64,000 bases of DNA from Aurantiacibacter suaedae (GTDB lineage: Bacteria; Pseudomonadota; Alphaproteobacteria; Sphingomonadales; Sphingomonadaceae): positions 1 through 64,000 of the forward strand of contig NZ_SKCG01000004.1 in the NCBI RefSeq assembly GCF_005434915.1. Direction: 5' to 3'. Positions within the stretch are counted from its first letter, which is position 1, and each line of letters starts with the position of its first letter. Under the pieces are notes generated by a model that was not told the DNA's origin, did no database searches, and saw nothing but the letters and a program-made list of their open reading frames with translations. Of this stretch, positions 6,688-14,794 are shown piece after piece. The translations under genes were made by a program, and so were the position numbers.

Positions 6688-8415
6688 TTATTCCCCTTGC
6701 GCTTCTACCCGCGATGCGATGCGGCCCTTGCGCCCGCGCCTGCCTTTTCTGGTCAGCACTCCCGCGCGCAGGGCAAATTCGCGGGGCCGCCGGATGGGCA
6801 CGCAAAGCACGCAGCGTACGCCCTCGGGCTCGAAAGAAAGGTCCACTGGATTACTCAACTCGTGAGCGACGATGCGCTGGATCAGATCGGTGCCGAACCC
6901 GCGCCCACGGTCCTGCCTCACCGGAGGACCGCCGCGTTCCAGCCACTCGATACGCACCAACTCTTCGCTCACAAGCTCCCACGTCACCCGCAGGTTGCCG
7001 TCGGGCACGCTCAGTGCCCCATATTTGGCAGCGTTCGTAGCCAGCTCATGCACTGCGAGCCCCAGCGACAGCGCCTCGTTAGGCGCAAGGTTCACCGCCT
7101 CGCCTTTGATAATCAGCGTGTGATCGCCGCTGGTGGCATAGGGCAGCAGCTCGGCTTCGATCACCGCGCCAACGGGGGTGGAGCCCCAATCTGACTGGGT
7201 GAGGAGATCGTGCGTCGCCGAAAGCGCGCGAATACGCCCGGTGAGCGAATCGGCAAAGCTGTCGAGATCCTCGCTGCGGCGCCGGGTGAGCGAGATGATC
7301 GAGAGGACATTGGCGAGCGTGTTCTTGACCCGGTGGTTCAGCTCCCGCGTGAGCGAATTGCGGATCGAAGCCTGCTCGCCATACCAGGCAAGCGTCGCTT
7401 CATCTTCCTCCGCCTGCTGCGTAAGCAATCGCACCACGACGGCCAGCAGGCTCGCCACCAGCAAGCCAAAAATCAGCGTTGCCAGGGCCAAGCCGGAAAG
7501 CAGCCCCCCGTCGCTGCGGCTCACCACCAGCAGCCAGGTGTTGTTGGCAATCGTAACTTCGCGGCGGCTGAGACGCGCGCCGGGTGCCTCTTGCGCGATC
7601 GTGCTCGCCATCAGCGTGCCAGGGTTTGTCCGGTCGCCATCGAACAGCTGCACACCGAACTGGCCCGCCTCTTCCAGCTCAAGCGCCGCAATCAGAAACT
7701 GGTCGGCATTGAACGGGCTGTAGATATAGCCCTTCAGTGCCCGCCCACCCGGGGCTGGAGCATAAACGGGCATGTAGATCAGGAAGCCAGGCACATCTTC
7801 GCCTGCATCTTGTTGCAGAACCACGGCATCGCTTGCAGTGGGCGTGGCCGAGACGGCAGCCTCGATCATGGCCGAACGGCGGATGGGCTCGGAATACATG
7901 TCGAACCCGAGCGCCCGGCGTGCCCGTTCGTTTTGCGGATGAAGGTAAGTGACAGGAACGGCAAAGGGTTGGCTGCCGTCGGGGCGCGGATGTAGCGGAT
8001 GCGGCTCCCCGTAGTCGCGCTCCATCAGGGCGTCGAATGCCTCTTCCTCGCCCGGCCGCACCACCTCGGCCCAGCCGATGCCGTCGTTGCCGCGAAAATC
8101 GGAATCGAGCCGCAGTTCGGATACAAAACGGCGGAATTCGCCCTCCGGGATGTCGCCAAGCGTGGATAGCAGGGCGGCACCCGCGCGCAGGTAAGCGCTC
8201 GATGCGTTGGCGCGTCGCTCAAGCGCGGAAGCAATGGCATCAGTCCGTGCGCTCAGCTGCGTTTCGGCTCGCTGTGCTTCGCCGCGCTCGATAGCAAAAG
8301 CGCTGACCACGGCGATGGCTGTAATAAGCAGGAAAATGCCGACCGGCAGGGCGCGCGGGAACTGGACAAGCCACCGCTTCGCGCCCTTGCGTCTAACCTG
8401 CTGTTGGTACTTCAC
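6688..8415 (-). CDS. CHASE-domain HWE/HisKA_2 sensor histidine kinase, likely general-stress kinase
   Basis: The protein of about 575 residues has an N-terminal membrane helix (near residues 20-42), then a periplasmic CHASE-type sensor (FRGNDGIGWAEVV, IYMPVYAPAPGG). A second helix lies near residue 320, followed by a kinase core. The phospho-accepting region is ELNHRVKNTLANVLSI near residue 360, and the ATP-binding N box is HELATNAAKYGALS. HWE/HisKA_2 kinases control PhyR in the alphaproteobacterial general stress response, and this gene is divergent from nepR-ecfG. I chose GTG 8415, with GAAGGG six bases upstream, over TTG 8418. The ligand is unknown. Confidence 0.82.
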   Translation of the reverse strand: MKYQQQVRRKGAKRWLVQFPRALPVGIFLLITAIAVVSAFAIERGEAQRAETQLSARTDAIASALERRANASSAYLRAGAALLSTLGDIPEGEFRRFVSELRLDSDFRGNDGIGWAEVVRPGEEEAFDALMERDYGEPHPLHPRPDGSQPFAVPVTYLHPQNERARRALGFDMYSEPIRRSAMIEAAVSATPTASDAVVLQQDAGEDVPGFLIYMPVYAPAPGGRALKGYIYSPFNADQFLIAALELEEAGQFGVQLFDGDRTNPGTLMASTIAQEAPGARLSRREVTIANNTWLLVVSRSDGGLLSGLALATLIFGLLVASLLAVVVRLLTQQAEEDEATLAWYGEQASIRNSLTRELNHRVKNTLANVLSIISLTRRRSEDLDSFADSLTGRIRALSATHDLLTQSDWGSTPVGAVIEAELLPYATSGDHTLIIKGEAVNLAPNEALSLGLAVHELATNAAKYGALSVPDGNLRVTWELVSEELVRIEWLERGGPPVRQDRGRGFGTDLIQRIVAHELSNPVDLSFEPEGVRCVLCVPIRRPREFALRAGVLTRKGRRGRKGRIASRVEAQGE

Positions 8416-8538
8416 CAAGCGCCCTTCACCGTCGCGGATGCACCTGCAAAAAACAATCGTGCCATCCTACAACTGCCCATAGCCGGATCAGCCCTACAGG
8501 CAATTTCACCGGTCGCGTTTCATCCATGATCATTTCGG

Positions 8539-8563
8539 GGAACCAGACGAAAGCCGTTTCGTT
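8539..8563 (+). promoter_or_regulatory. EcfG-dependent promoter of nepR-ecfG
   Basis: GGAAC at 8539-8543 and CGTT at 8560-8563 are separated by exactly 16 bases, matching the EcfG consensus GGAAC-N16/17-CGTT. It lies 71 bases before the nepR ATG, implying that EcfG activates its own operon. On the other strand a second GGAAC (8565-8561) is followed after 16 bases by GGTT, a three-of-four match that points toward the kinase gene. The rest of 8416-8634 shows nothing further. Confidence 0.85.
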
Positions 8564-8634
8564 CCAACAAAGCCAATTCAATTGCCCGATCAGCAACGGG
8601 CGCATACCTACAAACGGAAAAGTGCGGACCAGCG

Positions 8635-8805
8635 ATGACGAAAGGCCAGCCAGGCAAGGACAAAACGATGGAAGAACCAGAATGGGCCAATGGGCTCAAA
8701 CAACTCTATGACTCCGTCGTGGATGAACCCTTGCCCGATACCTTTCGCGACCTTCTGGCGAAGCTCGAAGGCGGCGCTCAAGGGGAAAGCAGCGCACGCA
8801 AATGA
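8635..8805 (+). CDS. nepR: Anti-sigma factor NepR
   Basis: This 56-residue gene encodes the anti-sigma factor that holds EcfG inactive until phosphorylated PhyR captures it. The diagnostic NepR block is LKQLYDSVVDEPLPDTFRDL, continuing LAKLE (residues 21-45). The N-terminal tail is short and charged. Its stop overlaps the ecfG start as ATGA, the standard nepR-ecfG arrangement, so sigma and anti-sigma are made in step. A PhyR gene would be expected close by but is not in this window. Confidence 0.92.
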   Translation: MTKGQPGKDKTMEEPEWANGLKQLYDSVVDEPLPDTFRDLLAKLEGGAQGESSARK

Positions 8806-9437
8806 GCGCATCTGAGAGGGGGACGCCGCCTAGGGGCGCGCGTAGCGATACCGATCGCAACGATTTCAAACGCGAACTGACCGAAGTCATCCCGCACCTG
8901 CGCGCCTTTGCTCGCGGACTGTGCGGCAGGCCGGACATGGCCGACGATCTGGTGCAGGAAGCGCTGATGAAGGCTTGGGCCGCGCAGGAGCGGTTCGAAC
9001 CGGGTACCTCCATGCGTGCCTGGACCTTCGTGATTTTGCGCAACGCCTATCTCACCGACATGCGGCGCAATCGCTTCCGCGGCGAGTACGACGAAGGCGT
9101 GGCCGAACGCACGCTGACTGCTCCAGCCGGGCAAGAAGAGCCAATGCACCTTTCGGACATGCACCGCGCGTTGCTCACGCTTCCCGCCGAAAGGCGTGAG
9201 GCGTTGCTGCTGGTTGGCGCGGGCGGTTTTTCTTATGAGGAAGCGGCCGAAATCTGCGGCTGCGCCGTAGGCACCATCAAGAGCCGGGTGGGCCGTGCGC
9301 GGTCTGCGCTTTCTGCCATGCTTGAAAGTGGTGACATCCCAGACCGGTCTACCGACGACCCATCTGCTCATCGCGCCATTCTCGACGAGCTCGGGCGCGT
9401 TGCCGCGGGCATGGGCATCGCCGAACCGACCCGATGA
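8802..9437 (+). CDS. ecfG: General-stress ECF sigma factor EcfG
   Basis: The 211-residue ECF sigma factor shows region 2 as FARGLCGRPDMADDLVQEALMKAW, with RAWTFVILRNAYLTDMRRNR. Region 4 is LTLPAERREALLLVGAGGFSYEEAAEICGCAVGTIKSRVGRARSAL. The short linker and its pairing with NepR identify the EcfG class, which directs transcription from GGAAC/CGTT promoters under starvation, heat, desiccation and oxidative stress. A promoter of this type precedes the operon. The roughly 20-residue N-terminal and 30-residue C-terminal tails are not conserved. Confidence 0.92.
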   Translation: MSASERGTPPRGARSDTDRNDFKRELTEVIPHLRAFARGLCGRPDMADDLVQEALMKAWAAQERFEPGTSMRAWTFVILRNAYLTDMRRNRFRGEYDEGVAERTLTAPAGQEEPMHLSDMHRALLTLPAERREALLLVGAGGFSYEEAAEICGCAVGTIKSRVGRARSALSAMLESGDIPDRSTDDPSAHRAILDELGRVAAGMGIAEPTR

Positions 9438-9447
9438 CGAGAGACGG

Positions 9448-10611
9448 GTGAGCGTCGAGCCAAGCGGCCCCAGGGCCGAGACCGATCCCGAACCGTTGCC
9501 GGGTCAGCAACTGAGCTTCGCAGCTCAGGAGCTGCGCCTTATTTCGGCGCTGGTGTTTCTGATGGCGGTGGGGCTATTCTTCGCCCTGCCGTTTGTTCTG
9601 TCGATCGGTTCTGTGGTGTTCCTGCCGCTGGTTTCGGCCTTGATCCTCACGATCATCCTTTCCCCCCTGGCCGACAAACTGTCGAGCTGGGGGGTGCCCA
9701 ACTTCCTTGCTTCGCTGCTCGCGCTGCTGGCCTTTTTCGGCGTTCTCGCGGTTGCGCTTACGGTTGTTTTGCAACCGGCCATATCGCTGTTCGACGATGT
9801 GCCCGCGATGGTCGCACAGGTGCAGAAGCACTTTGCAGACCTGCGTGTGACCTTTAGCTGGATAGCCGACCTCAATCAGCAAATCGGCGGTTTCGACGAG
9901 GGAGAGGAAGTGCGCGAGGTGGTGCTCGCAACGCCCAGTTTCCTGGAACAACTGGCCTTTGCCACGCCGACCGTGCTGCTTGAGGTACTGCTCACCTTCA
10001 TGATGGCCTTTTTCATGATCGAGGCGCGCATCCGACTGCGCCGCCGCTTGCTGCTGGATCGCCAGCAGGTCGGTGCCAGCCTCAAGGCCGCGCGCGCCAT
10101 GCGCGAGGTGCAGGATCGGGTCGCAGCCTACATCCTCACCGTCGGTCTCATCAATACGGGCGTCGGCGTGGTGGTAACGCTTGGGGCATGGCTCATGGGC
10201 CTGGAAGCGCCGTTGATGTGGGGTGGTCTTGCCGCCTTGCTCAACTTCGTGCCTTATGTAGGCCCGCTGGCGATGATCGGCCTGCTCTCGCTGTTCGGTA
10301 TCGGTTCGGCGGACCACTTTCTGGTCGGCCTTATCCCCGCCGCTGCCTATCTCGGGCTCCACACGGTCGAGGCCAATATCGTGACCCCGGCAGTGCTCGG
10401 CGCGCGTTTTACAATGAACCCGGTGCTGATCCTGCTTGCGCTGACCTATTTCGGGTGGATCTGGGGCGTGGCCGGTGCACTTCTGTCCGTGCCGATTCTG
10501 CTGACGCTCACGGCGCTTGTCGATCACCTCGGCCGGCCCAACTTCATCGGCTTCCTGTTCGGCGAACCTCTCTTTGCGGCCAACGTGCTCGACCTGCAAA
10601 ACGAAGACTGA
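9448..10611 (+). CDS. AI-2E/PerM-family permease
   Basis: The product of about 387 residues is a PF01594-type membrane protein with seven or eight helices. They lie in the N-terminal pairs near residues 30-90 and in the C-terminal block GLAALLNFVPYVGPLAMIGLL, a family hallmark. Members export autoinducer-2 or act as Na+/H+ antiporters, so the cargo here is open. I start at GTG 9448, eleven bases after the ecfG stop and following a GAGAGACGG purine run; the frame upstream overlaps ecfG and is not protein-like. Being cotranscribed with nepR-ecfG, it is probably stress-induced. Confidence 0.78.
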   Translation: MSVEPSGPRAETDPEPLPGQQLSFAAQELRLISALVFLMAVGLFFALPFVLSIGSVVFLPLVSALILTIILSPLADKLSSWGVPNFLASLLALLAFFGVLAVALTVVLQPAISLFDDVPAMVAQVQKHFADLRVTFSWIADLNQQIGGFDEGEEVREVVLATPSFLEQLAFATPTVLLEVLLTFMMAFFMIEARIRLRRRLLLDRQQVGASLKAARAMREVQDRVAAYILTVGLINTGVGVVVTLGAWLMGLEAPLMWGGLAALLNFVPYVGPLAMIGLLSLFGIGSADHFLVGLIPAAAYLGLHTVEANIVTPAVLGARFTMNPVLILLALTYFGWIWGVAGALLSVPILLTLTALVDHLGRPNFIGFLFGEPLFAANVLDLQNED

Positions 10612-10625
10612 AATCCTAATACGAA

Positions 10626-10659
10626 AAGACCCGCCCCGGCGGATGCCGGAGCGGGTCTT
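10626..10659. terminator. Bidirectional terminator between the permease gene and sodB
   Basis: AAGACCCGC plus CCGGC pairs with GCCGG plus GCGGGTCTT around a GGAT loop, with one bulge on each arm. The hairpin lies between two convergent genes. A-rich sequence on the left and TTC on the right could serve both strands. It is the only structured element in the 70-base gap. Confidence 0.75.
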
Positions 10660-10683
10660 CGCGAAGCTATGTTCTAGCTAGGA

Positions 10684-11295
10684 TCAGGCCGGATAGGTCC
10701 AGGCCGAACCGCGCGCCAGGTTGTCGGCGGCGAAATCCCAGTTGAGGTGATCGTCGACCACCGCCGAGAGATAGCTCGGGCGGGCGTTCTGGTGGTCGAG
10801 GTAATAGGCGTGCTCCCACACGTCGATGGTCAGAAGCGGGTTGAAGCCGCTGTCAGCCAGCGTATCGCCATCGTGGGTTTCTTCGATCGAGAGCTTGCCG
10901 CCCTTCTCGGCGAGCCACACCCAGCCGCTGGCGAAGTGGCCGGCACCGCGATCCTTCAGCTTGGTCTTCAACTCGTCGAGCGAACCGAAGGCTTCGTCGA
11001 TCTTGCCAGCGAGATCGCCCGAAGGGCCGCTGGTCGAAGGCGCGAGCGAGTGCCAGTAGAACCCGTGGTTCCAGCTCTGCGCTGCATTGTTGAACAGGCC
11101 CTGGTTCGAACCGCGCGCCGCCACGATAACATCTTCAAGCGGCTTGCCGTCAAGCTCGTCGCCTTCGATCGCGGCATTGGTCTTGTCGATATAGGCCTTG
11201 TGGTGCTTGCCGTGGTGATAGCCCAGCGTCTCGGCGCTGATCGCGGGGGCGAGCGCTTCACTGTCGTAGGGCAGATCGATAAGGGTGAATGCCAT
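10684..11295 (-). CDS. sodB: Iron superoxide dismutase
   Basis: The 203-residue enzyme dismutates superoxide to peroxide and oxygen in the cytoplasm. Metal ligands lie in [28 protein letters not shown] and [14 protein letters not shown]. The glutamine in AAQSWNH is the outer-sphere residue typical of Fe rather than Mn enzymes. The ATG at 11295 has GGAAGGA upstream; the longer frame further upstream has no coding character. Convergent with the permease gene and divergent from glmM, it is a single-gene unit. Confidence 0.93.
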   Translation of the reverse strand: MAFTLIDLPYDSEALAPAISAETLGYHHGKHHKAYIDKTNAAIEGDELDGKPLEDVIVAARGSNQGLFNNAAQSWNHGFYWHSLAPSTSGPSGDLAGKIDEAFGSLDELKTKLKDRGAGHFASGWVWLAEKGGKLSIEETHDGDTLADSGFNPLLTIDVWEHAYYLDHQNARPSYLSAVVDDHLNWDFAADNLARGSAWTYPA

Positions 11296-11457
11296 GTGAG
11301 GGTCCTTCCTGTCTCTCGGGTCGTAACTGATATCCCAACGCGTGAACCGCTGTCGGGTTGCATAAGCAAGACAATGAGCCATCTCGGGCGTGACAAGCCT
11401 GATTTCAAGCGGCAAAGCAGGCCCACCACGCGCATTTCGGCAAGTTCGGGAAATTCA

Positions 11458-12795
11458 ATGGGACGCACCTACTTCGGAACCGACGGCATTCGTGGCCGCG
11501 CCAACGGCAAGACGCTAACTGCATCGCTGGCGATGAAGGTCGGCATGGCGGCAGGGCAGCACTTCTTGCGCGGCGATCACCGTCACAGGGTGGTGATCGG
11601 CAAGGACACGCGCCTGTCGGGCTACATGATGGAAAACGCGCTCGTGGCCGGCTTCACCAGCGTGGGCATGGACGTTATCATGACCGGGCCGCTGCCCACC
11701 CCCGCCGTGGCCCTGCTCGCCCGCGAGATGCGCGCCGACCTTGGCGTGATGATTTCGGCCAGCCACAATCCCTTCGGCGACAACGGCATAAAGCTGTTCG
11801 GCCCCGATGGCTTCAAGCTTTCCGACGAAGACGAAGCGCAGATAGAAAAGCTGCTGGGCGAAGAGCAGACCCTGGCCGAAGGCGCCGACATCGGCCGCGC
11901 CCGCCGGATCGAGGATGCGCGCGGGCGCTATATCCACGCGGTCAAGCAGTCGCTGCCTAACGATGTGCGGCTCGACGGGCTGAAGATCGTGGTCGATTGT
12001 GCGCACGGCGCGGCCTATCAGGTCGCGCCCACCGCGATCTGGGAGCTGGGCGCGACGGTCATCGCGATGGGAGTCGAACCCGATGGCCTGAACATCAACG
12101 ACGGCGTCGGCTCGACCTCGCTCGATGCGGTGAAGGCGCGCGTGGTTGCTGAAGGGGCCGACCTTGGCATTGCGCTCGATGGCGATGCCGACCGGCTGAT
12201 CGTGATCGACGAGCAAGGTGAGGCGGTCGATGGCGACCAGATCATGGCGCTGATCGGCTCGCGCCTGGCCGAGCAGGGTCAGCTCAAGGGCGGCGGCGTG
12301 GTCGCCACGGTGATGAGCAACCTCGGGCTCGAACGCTTTCTCGATGCGCGCGGGCTGTCGCTGGTGCGCGCCAAGGTAGGCGACCGCTATGTGCTCGAAG
12401 CGATGAAGGCGGGCGGTTACAACGTCGGCGGCGAACAGTCCGGCCATATGATCCTGCTCGACCATGCCACCACCGGCGATGGCACCGTGGCTGCGCTGCA
12501 AGTGCTGGCAGCGCTGGTGCAAAGCGGCAAGCCTGCGAGCGAATTGCTCCACCTGTTCGATCCGGTGCCGCAGCTGCTCAAGAACGTGCGCTATGATGGC
12601 GGCGACCCGCTGGCAGCGGACAGCGTGCAGGCGGTGATTTCCGAGGCCGAACGCGAATTGTCGGGCAAGGGGCGTCTGGTGATCCGCAAGTCGGGCACCG
12701 AACCCCTGGTGCGTGTCATGGCCGAGGGCGACGACGGGGCGCAAGTCGAGGCGGTGGTGGACCGCATCTGCGACGCAGTGAAGGCGGCAGCATAA
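11458..12795 (+). CDS. glmM: Phosphoglucosamine mutase
   Basis: GlmM converts glucosamine-6-phosphate to glucosamine-1-phosphate for UDP-GlcNAc, and so for peptidoglycan and LPS. The 445-residue protein begins [17 protein letters not shown]. It has the phosphoserine loop [15 protein letters not shown] with Ser102, the metal loop [13 protein letters not shown], the sugar loop GGEQSGH and the phosphate-binding [15 protein letters not shown]. The ATG at 11458 gives the conserved N-terminus. The next gene starts inside its stop codon (TAATG). Confidence 0.95.
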   Translation: MGRTYFGTDGIRGRANGKTLTASLAMKVGMAAGQHFLRGDHRHRVVIGKDTRLSGYMMENALVAGFTSVGMDVIMTGPLPTPAVALLAREMRADLGVMISASHNPFGDNGIKLFGPDGFKLSDEDEAQIEKLLGEEQTLAEGADIGRARRIEDARGRYIHAVKQSLPNDVRLDGLKIVVDCAHGAAYQVAPTAIWELGATVIAMGVEPDGLNINDGVGSTSLDAVKARVVAEGADLGIALDGDADRLIVIDEQGEAVDGDQIMALIGSRLAEQGQLKGGGVVATVMSNLGLERFLDARGLSLVRAKVGDRYVLEAMKAGGYNVGGEQSGHMILLDHATTGDGTVAALQVLAALVQSGKPASELLHLFDPVPQLLKNVRYDGGDPLAADSVQAVISEAERELSGKGRLVIRKSGTEPLVRVMAEGDDGAQVEAVVDRICDAVKAAA

Positions 12796-13022
12796 TGCTC
12801 GAAATGCGCCCGGATTGCGAAGCCTGCGGGGTCGATCTCCACCCCAACAGCCTCGGTGCGCACATCTGCAGTTTCGAGTGCACCTTTTGCGAGGAGTGCG
12901 CGCTGGCCCATGCCAATCTGTGCCCGAATTGCGGCGGCGAGCTGTTGCCGCGCCCCACGCGCACTGGCGAGATGCTGATGCAATATCCCGCTTCCACCAC
13001 CCGGCACCACAAGCCCAAATGA
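12795..13022 (+). CDS. DUF1272 cysteine-rich zinc-ribbon protein
   Basis: This 75-residue protein starts LEMRPDCEACGVDLHPNS after its Met. It carries four CxxC-type pairs (CEAC, CSFEC, CEEC, CPNC), which should bind two zinc ions. That is the pattern of DUF1272, a family of small basic proteins of unknown role. Its start shares a base with the glmM stop, and its stop overlaps the thiD start as ATGA, so the three genes are translationally coupled. No catalytic residues are apparent; binding of nucleic acid or protein is only a guess. Confidence 0.8.
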   Translation: MLEMRPDCEACGVDLHPNSLGAHICSFECTFCEECALAHANLCPNCGGELLPRPTRTGEMLMQYPASTTRHHKPK

Positions 13023-13777
13023 GCGCGCGCCCACCCCGCGTCCTCGTCATAGCCGGGTCGGACAGTTCCGGCGGCGCTGGCATTCAGGCCGACATCAAGA
13101 CCATCACCATGCTCGGCGGCTATGCGATGACCGCGATCACCGCCGTCACCGCGCAGAACACCCGCGGGGTAAGCGAGGTGGAGACGCTGACGCCCGACTT
13201 CGTGGCGGCGCAGATCGACGCCTGCATGGAGGATATCGGGGTCGAGGCCGTGAAGATCGGCATGCTCGGCAGCGCCGACATCGCCGAAGTCGTGGCCGAC
13301 CGGCTGGAAGACCTGCCCTGCCCGATCGTGTTCGATCCGGTGATGGTCGCAACCAGCGGCTCGGTGCTGGCTGATGAAGCGACGATTGACGTGTTCGAGT
13401 GGCTAATGGAGCTAGCCACGCTGACGACACCCAACGTGCCCGAACTCGAAGCGCTCGGCGGTGCGGCGACGCTGACGGACAAGGGGATCGCGTTCCTTGC
13501 CAAGGGCGGCGATGCCGACGGCCCGATGGTGGAAGACCGGCTCGTGCGCCCCGGCCAGCCCGACAAGCTGTGGAGCGAGGCGCGCATCGTCACCCGGCAC
13601 ACCCACGGCACCGGCTGCACCTTATCCAGCGCTATCGCCACCCACCTTGCGCGCGGAATTCCACTGGAGGACGCGATCGCCAACGCACGCCAGTTCGTGC
13701 GCGAGGCGCTTCACGCCGCGCCCGGCTATGGCGGCGGCGCAGGGCCGATGGGGCATCAGGCGGTGCGGTTAGGCTAG
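13019..13777 (+). CDS. thiD: Hydroxymethylpyrimidine/phosphomethylpyrimidine kinase
   Basis: ThiD phosphorylates HMP and HMP-phosphate to HMP-pyrophosphate for thiamine synthesis. Ribokinase-like motifs are visible: [20 protein letters not shown] at the N-terminus, DPVMVATSG in the middle, [12 protein letters not shown], and the anion-hole signature [14 protein letters not shown] with the catalytic region near residue 200. Its 252 residues fit the family. The start at 13019 overlaps the preceding stop. Its TAG overlaps the TAG of the convergent LOG gene on the palindrome CTAG. Confidence 0.92.
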   Translation: MSARPPRVLVIAGSDSSGGAGIQADIKTITMLGGYAMTAITAVTAQNTRGVSEVETLTPDFVAAQIDACMEDIGVEAVKIGMLGSADIAEVVADRLEDLPCPIVFDPVMVATSGSVLADEATIDVFEWLMELATLTTPNVPELEALGGAATLTDKGIAFLAKGGDADGPMVEDRLVRPGQPDKLWSEARIVTRHTHGTGCTLSSAIATHLARGIPLEDAIANARQFVREALHAAPGYGGGAGPMGHQAVRLG

Positions 13778-14652
13778 CCGTCCAGCTCGTAAAACTGGGC
13801 GATGTGCTTCCAGGCCTGCTCGGCTGTCTCCACCCGCTGAAACAGGTCTAGATCGGCGGCGTTGATCGTGCCTTCCTCTACCAGCGCCTCGAAGTTGATC
13901 ACCCGGTCCCAGAAATTCTTGCCGAACAACAGCACGGGGATCGGCTTCATCTTGCCCGTCTGGATCAGGGTCAGCAGCTCGAACAGCTCGTCGCAGGTGC
14001 CGAAGCCGCCGGGGAACACCGCCACGGCGCGCGCGCGGATCAGGAAGTGCATCTTGCGCAAGGCGAAGTAGTGGAAGTTGAGCGACAGATAAGGCGTCAC
14101 GTAAGGATTGGGCGCTTGCTCATGCGGCAGCACGATGTTCAGCCCGACGCTCTCGGCCCCGGCCTCGCTCGCGCCACGGTTGGCCGCTTCCATGATCGAC
14201 GGCCCGCCGCCCGAGCAGATCACGAATTGGCGCAGGCCGTCCTCGATGATGCTTTTCTCGCTGACCAGCTTCGCCAGCTTGTGCGCTTCCACATAATAGC
14301 GCGACTTTTCCGCCAGCTTCTCGGCGATTTTCTTCTGTTCGGGCGTCTTCGCGCGCGCCATCACATCGTCGATCTGCTCAGGCGCCGGGATGCGGGCAGA
14401 GCCGTACATCACCAGCGTCGAGCCAACCCGTGCCTCTTCCAGCACCATCTCAGGCTTGAGCAGTTCAAGCTGGAAGCGCACCGGGCGCAGTTCCTCGCGC
14501 AGAAGAAACTCGGTGTCGCGGAAGGCCAGCTTGTAGCTGGGGTGGCGCGTTTGCGGTGTATCGTCAGGCGCGCTTTCGGCAAAGTCCGCCTCGGCATCGG
14601 CATGGTAGAACTTGTGGTCGACCAGATCGCGGTCTCGGGGCTTCTCGCTCAC
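13774..14652 (-). CDS. LOG-family protein (lysine-decarboxylase-like nucleotide phosphoribohydrolase)
   Basis: The 292-residue product has the LOG signature PGGFGTCDELFELLTLIQT and the nucleotide-binding FVICSGGGPSIMEAANRGA. Family members release bases from nucleoside monophosphates, for example cytokinin ribotides or AMP, and are often mis-named lysine decarboxylases. It is longer than the roughly 190-residue plant-like type because of a charged N-terminal extension of about 90 residues. I chose GTG 14652, with GAGGA upstream; the longer frame beyond that is low-quality. It is convergent and stop-overlapping with thiD. Confidence 0.83.
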   Translation of the reverse strand: MSEKPRDRDLVDHKFYHADAEADFAESAPDDTPQTRHPSYKLAFRDTEFLLREELRPVRFQLELLKPEMVLEEARVGSTLVMYGSARIPAPEQIDDVMARAKTPEQKKIAEKLAEKSRYYVEAHKLAKLVSEKSIIEDGLRQFVICSGGGPSIMEAANRGASEAGAESVGLNIVLPHEQAPNPYVTPYLSLNFHYFALRKMHFLIRARAVAVFPGGFGTCDELFELLTLIQTGKMKPIPVLLFGKNFWDRVINFEALVEEGTINAADLDLFQRVETAEQAWKHIAQFYELDG

Positions 14653-14773
14653 AGGCGGTCCTCTTCTCGTTTCTTTCGTATTCCGCCTAGAGGTTCGCCG
14701 GACAAGACGGAAGAGAAGATGGCGGAGATCCTTATTATAAGGAGAATCACCTAGCCTGCTCTTCCCGCTCCTC

Positions 14774-14787
14774 AACCATGAATGGTT
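14774..14787. repeat. Short perfect palindrome upstream of the TPR glycosyltransferase
   Basis: AACCAT-GA-ATGGTT is an exact dyad eight bases before the first ATG of the TPR gene. Its centre contains an ATG out of frame. It resembles a small transcription-factor half-site pair rather than a terminator. No second copy was noticed in the window, so its role is uncertain. Confidence 0.4.
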
Positions 14788-14794
14788 AGCGCCG

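Noticed and set aside
9574-10599. Minus-strand open frame opposite the AI-2E-type permease, rich in Gln, His and Arg
   Set aside because: It mirrors codon bias of a hydrophobic membrane protein; no start signal or protein family is visible.
11515-13083. Long minus-strand open frame opposite glmM and the DUF1272 gene
   Set aside because: The plus-strand genes have complete family motifs and coupled starts. The antisense translation has none.
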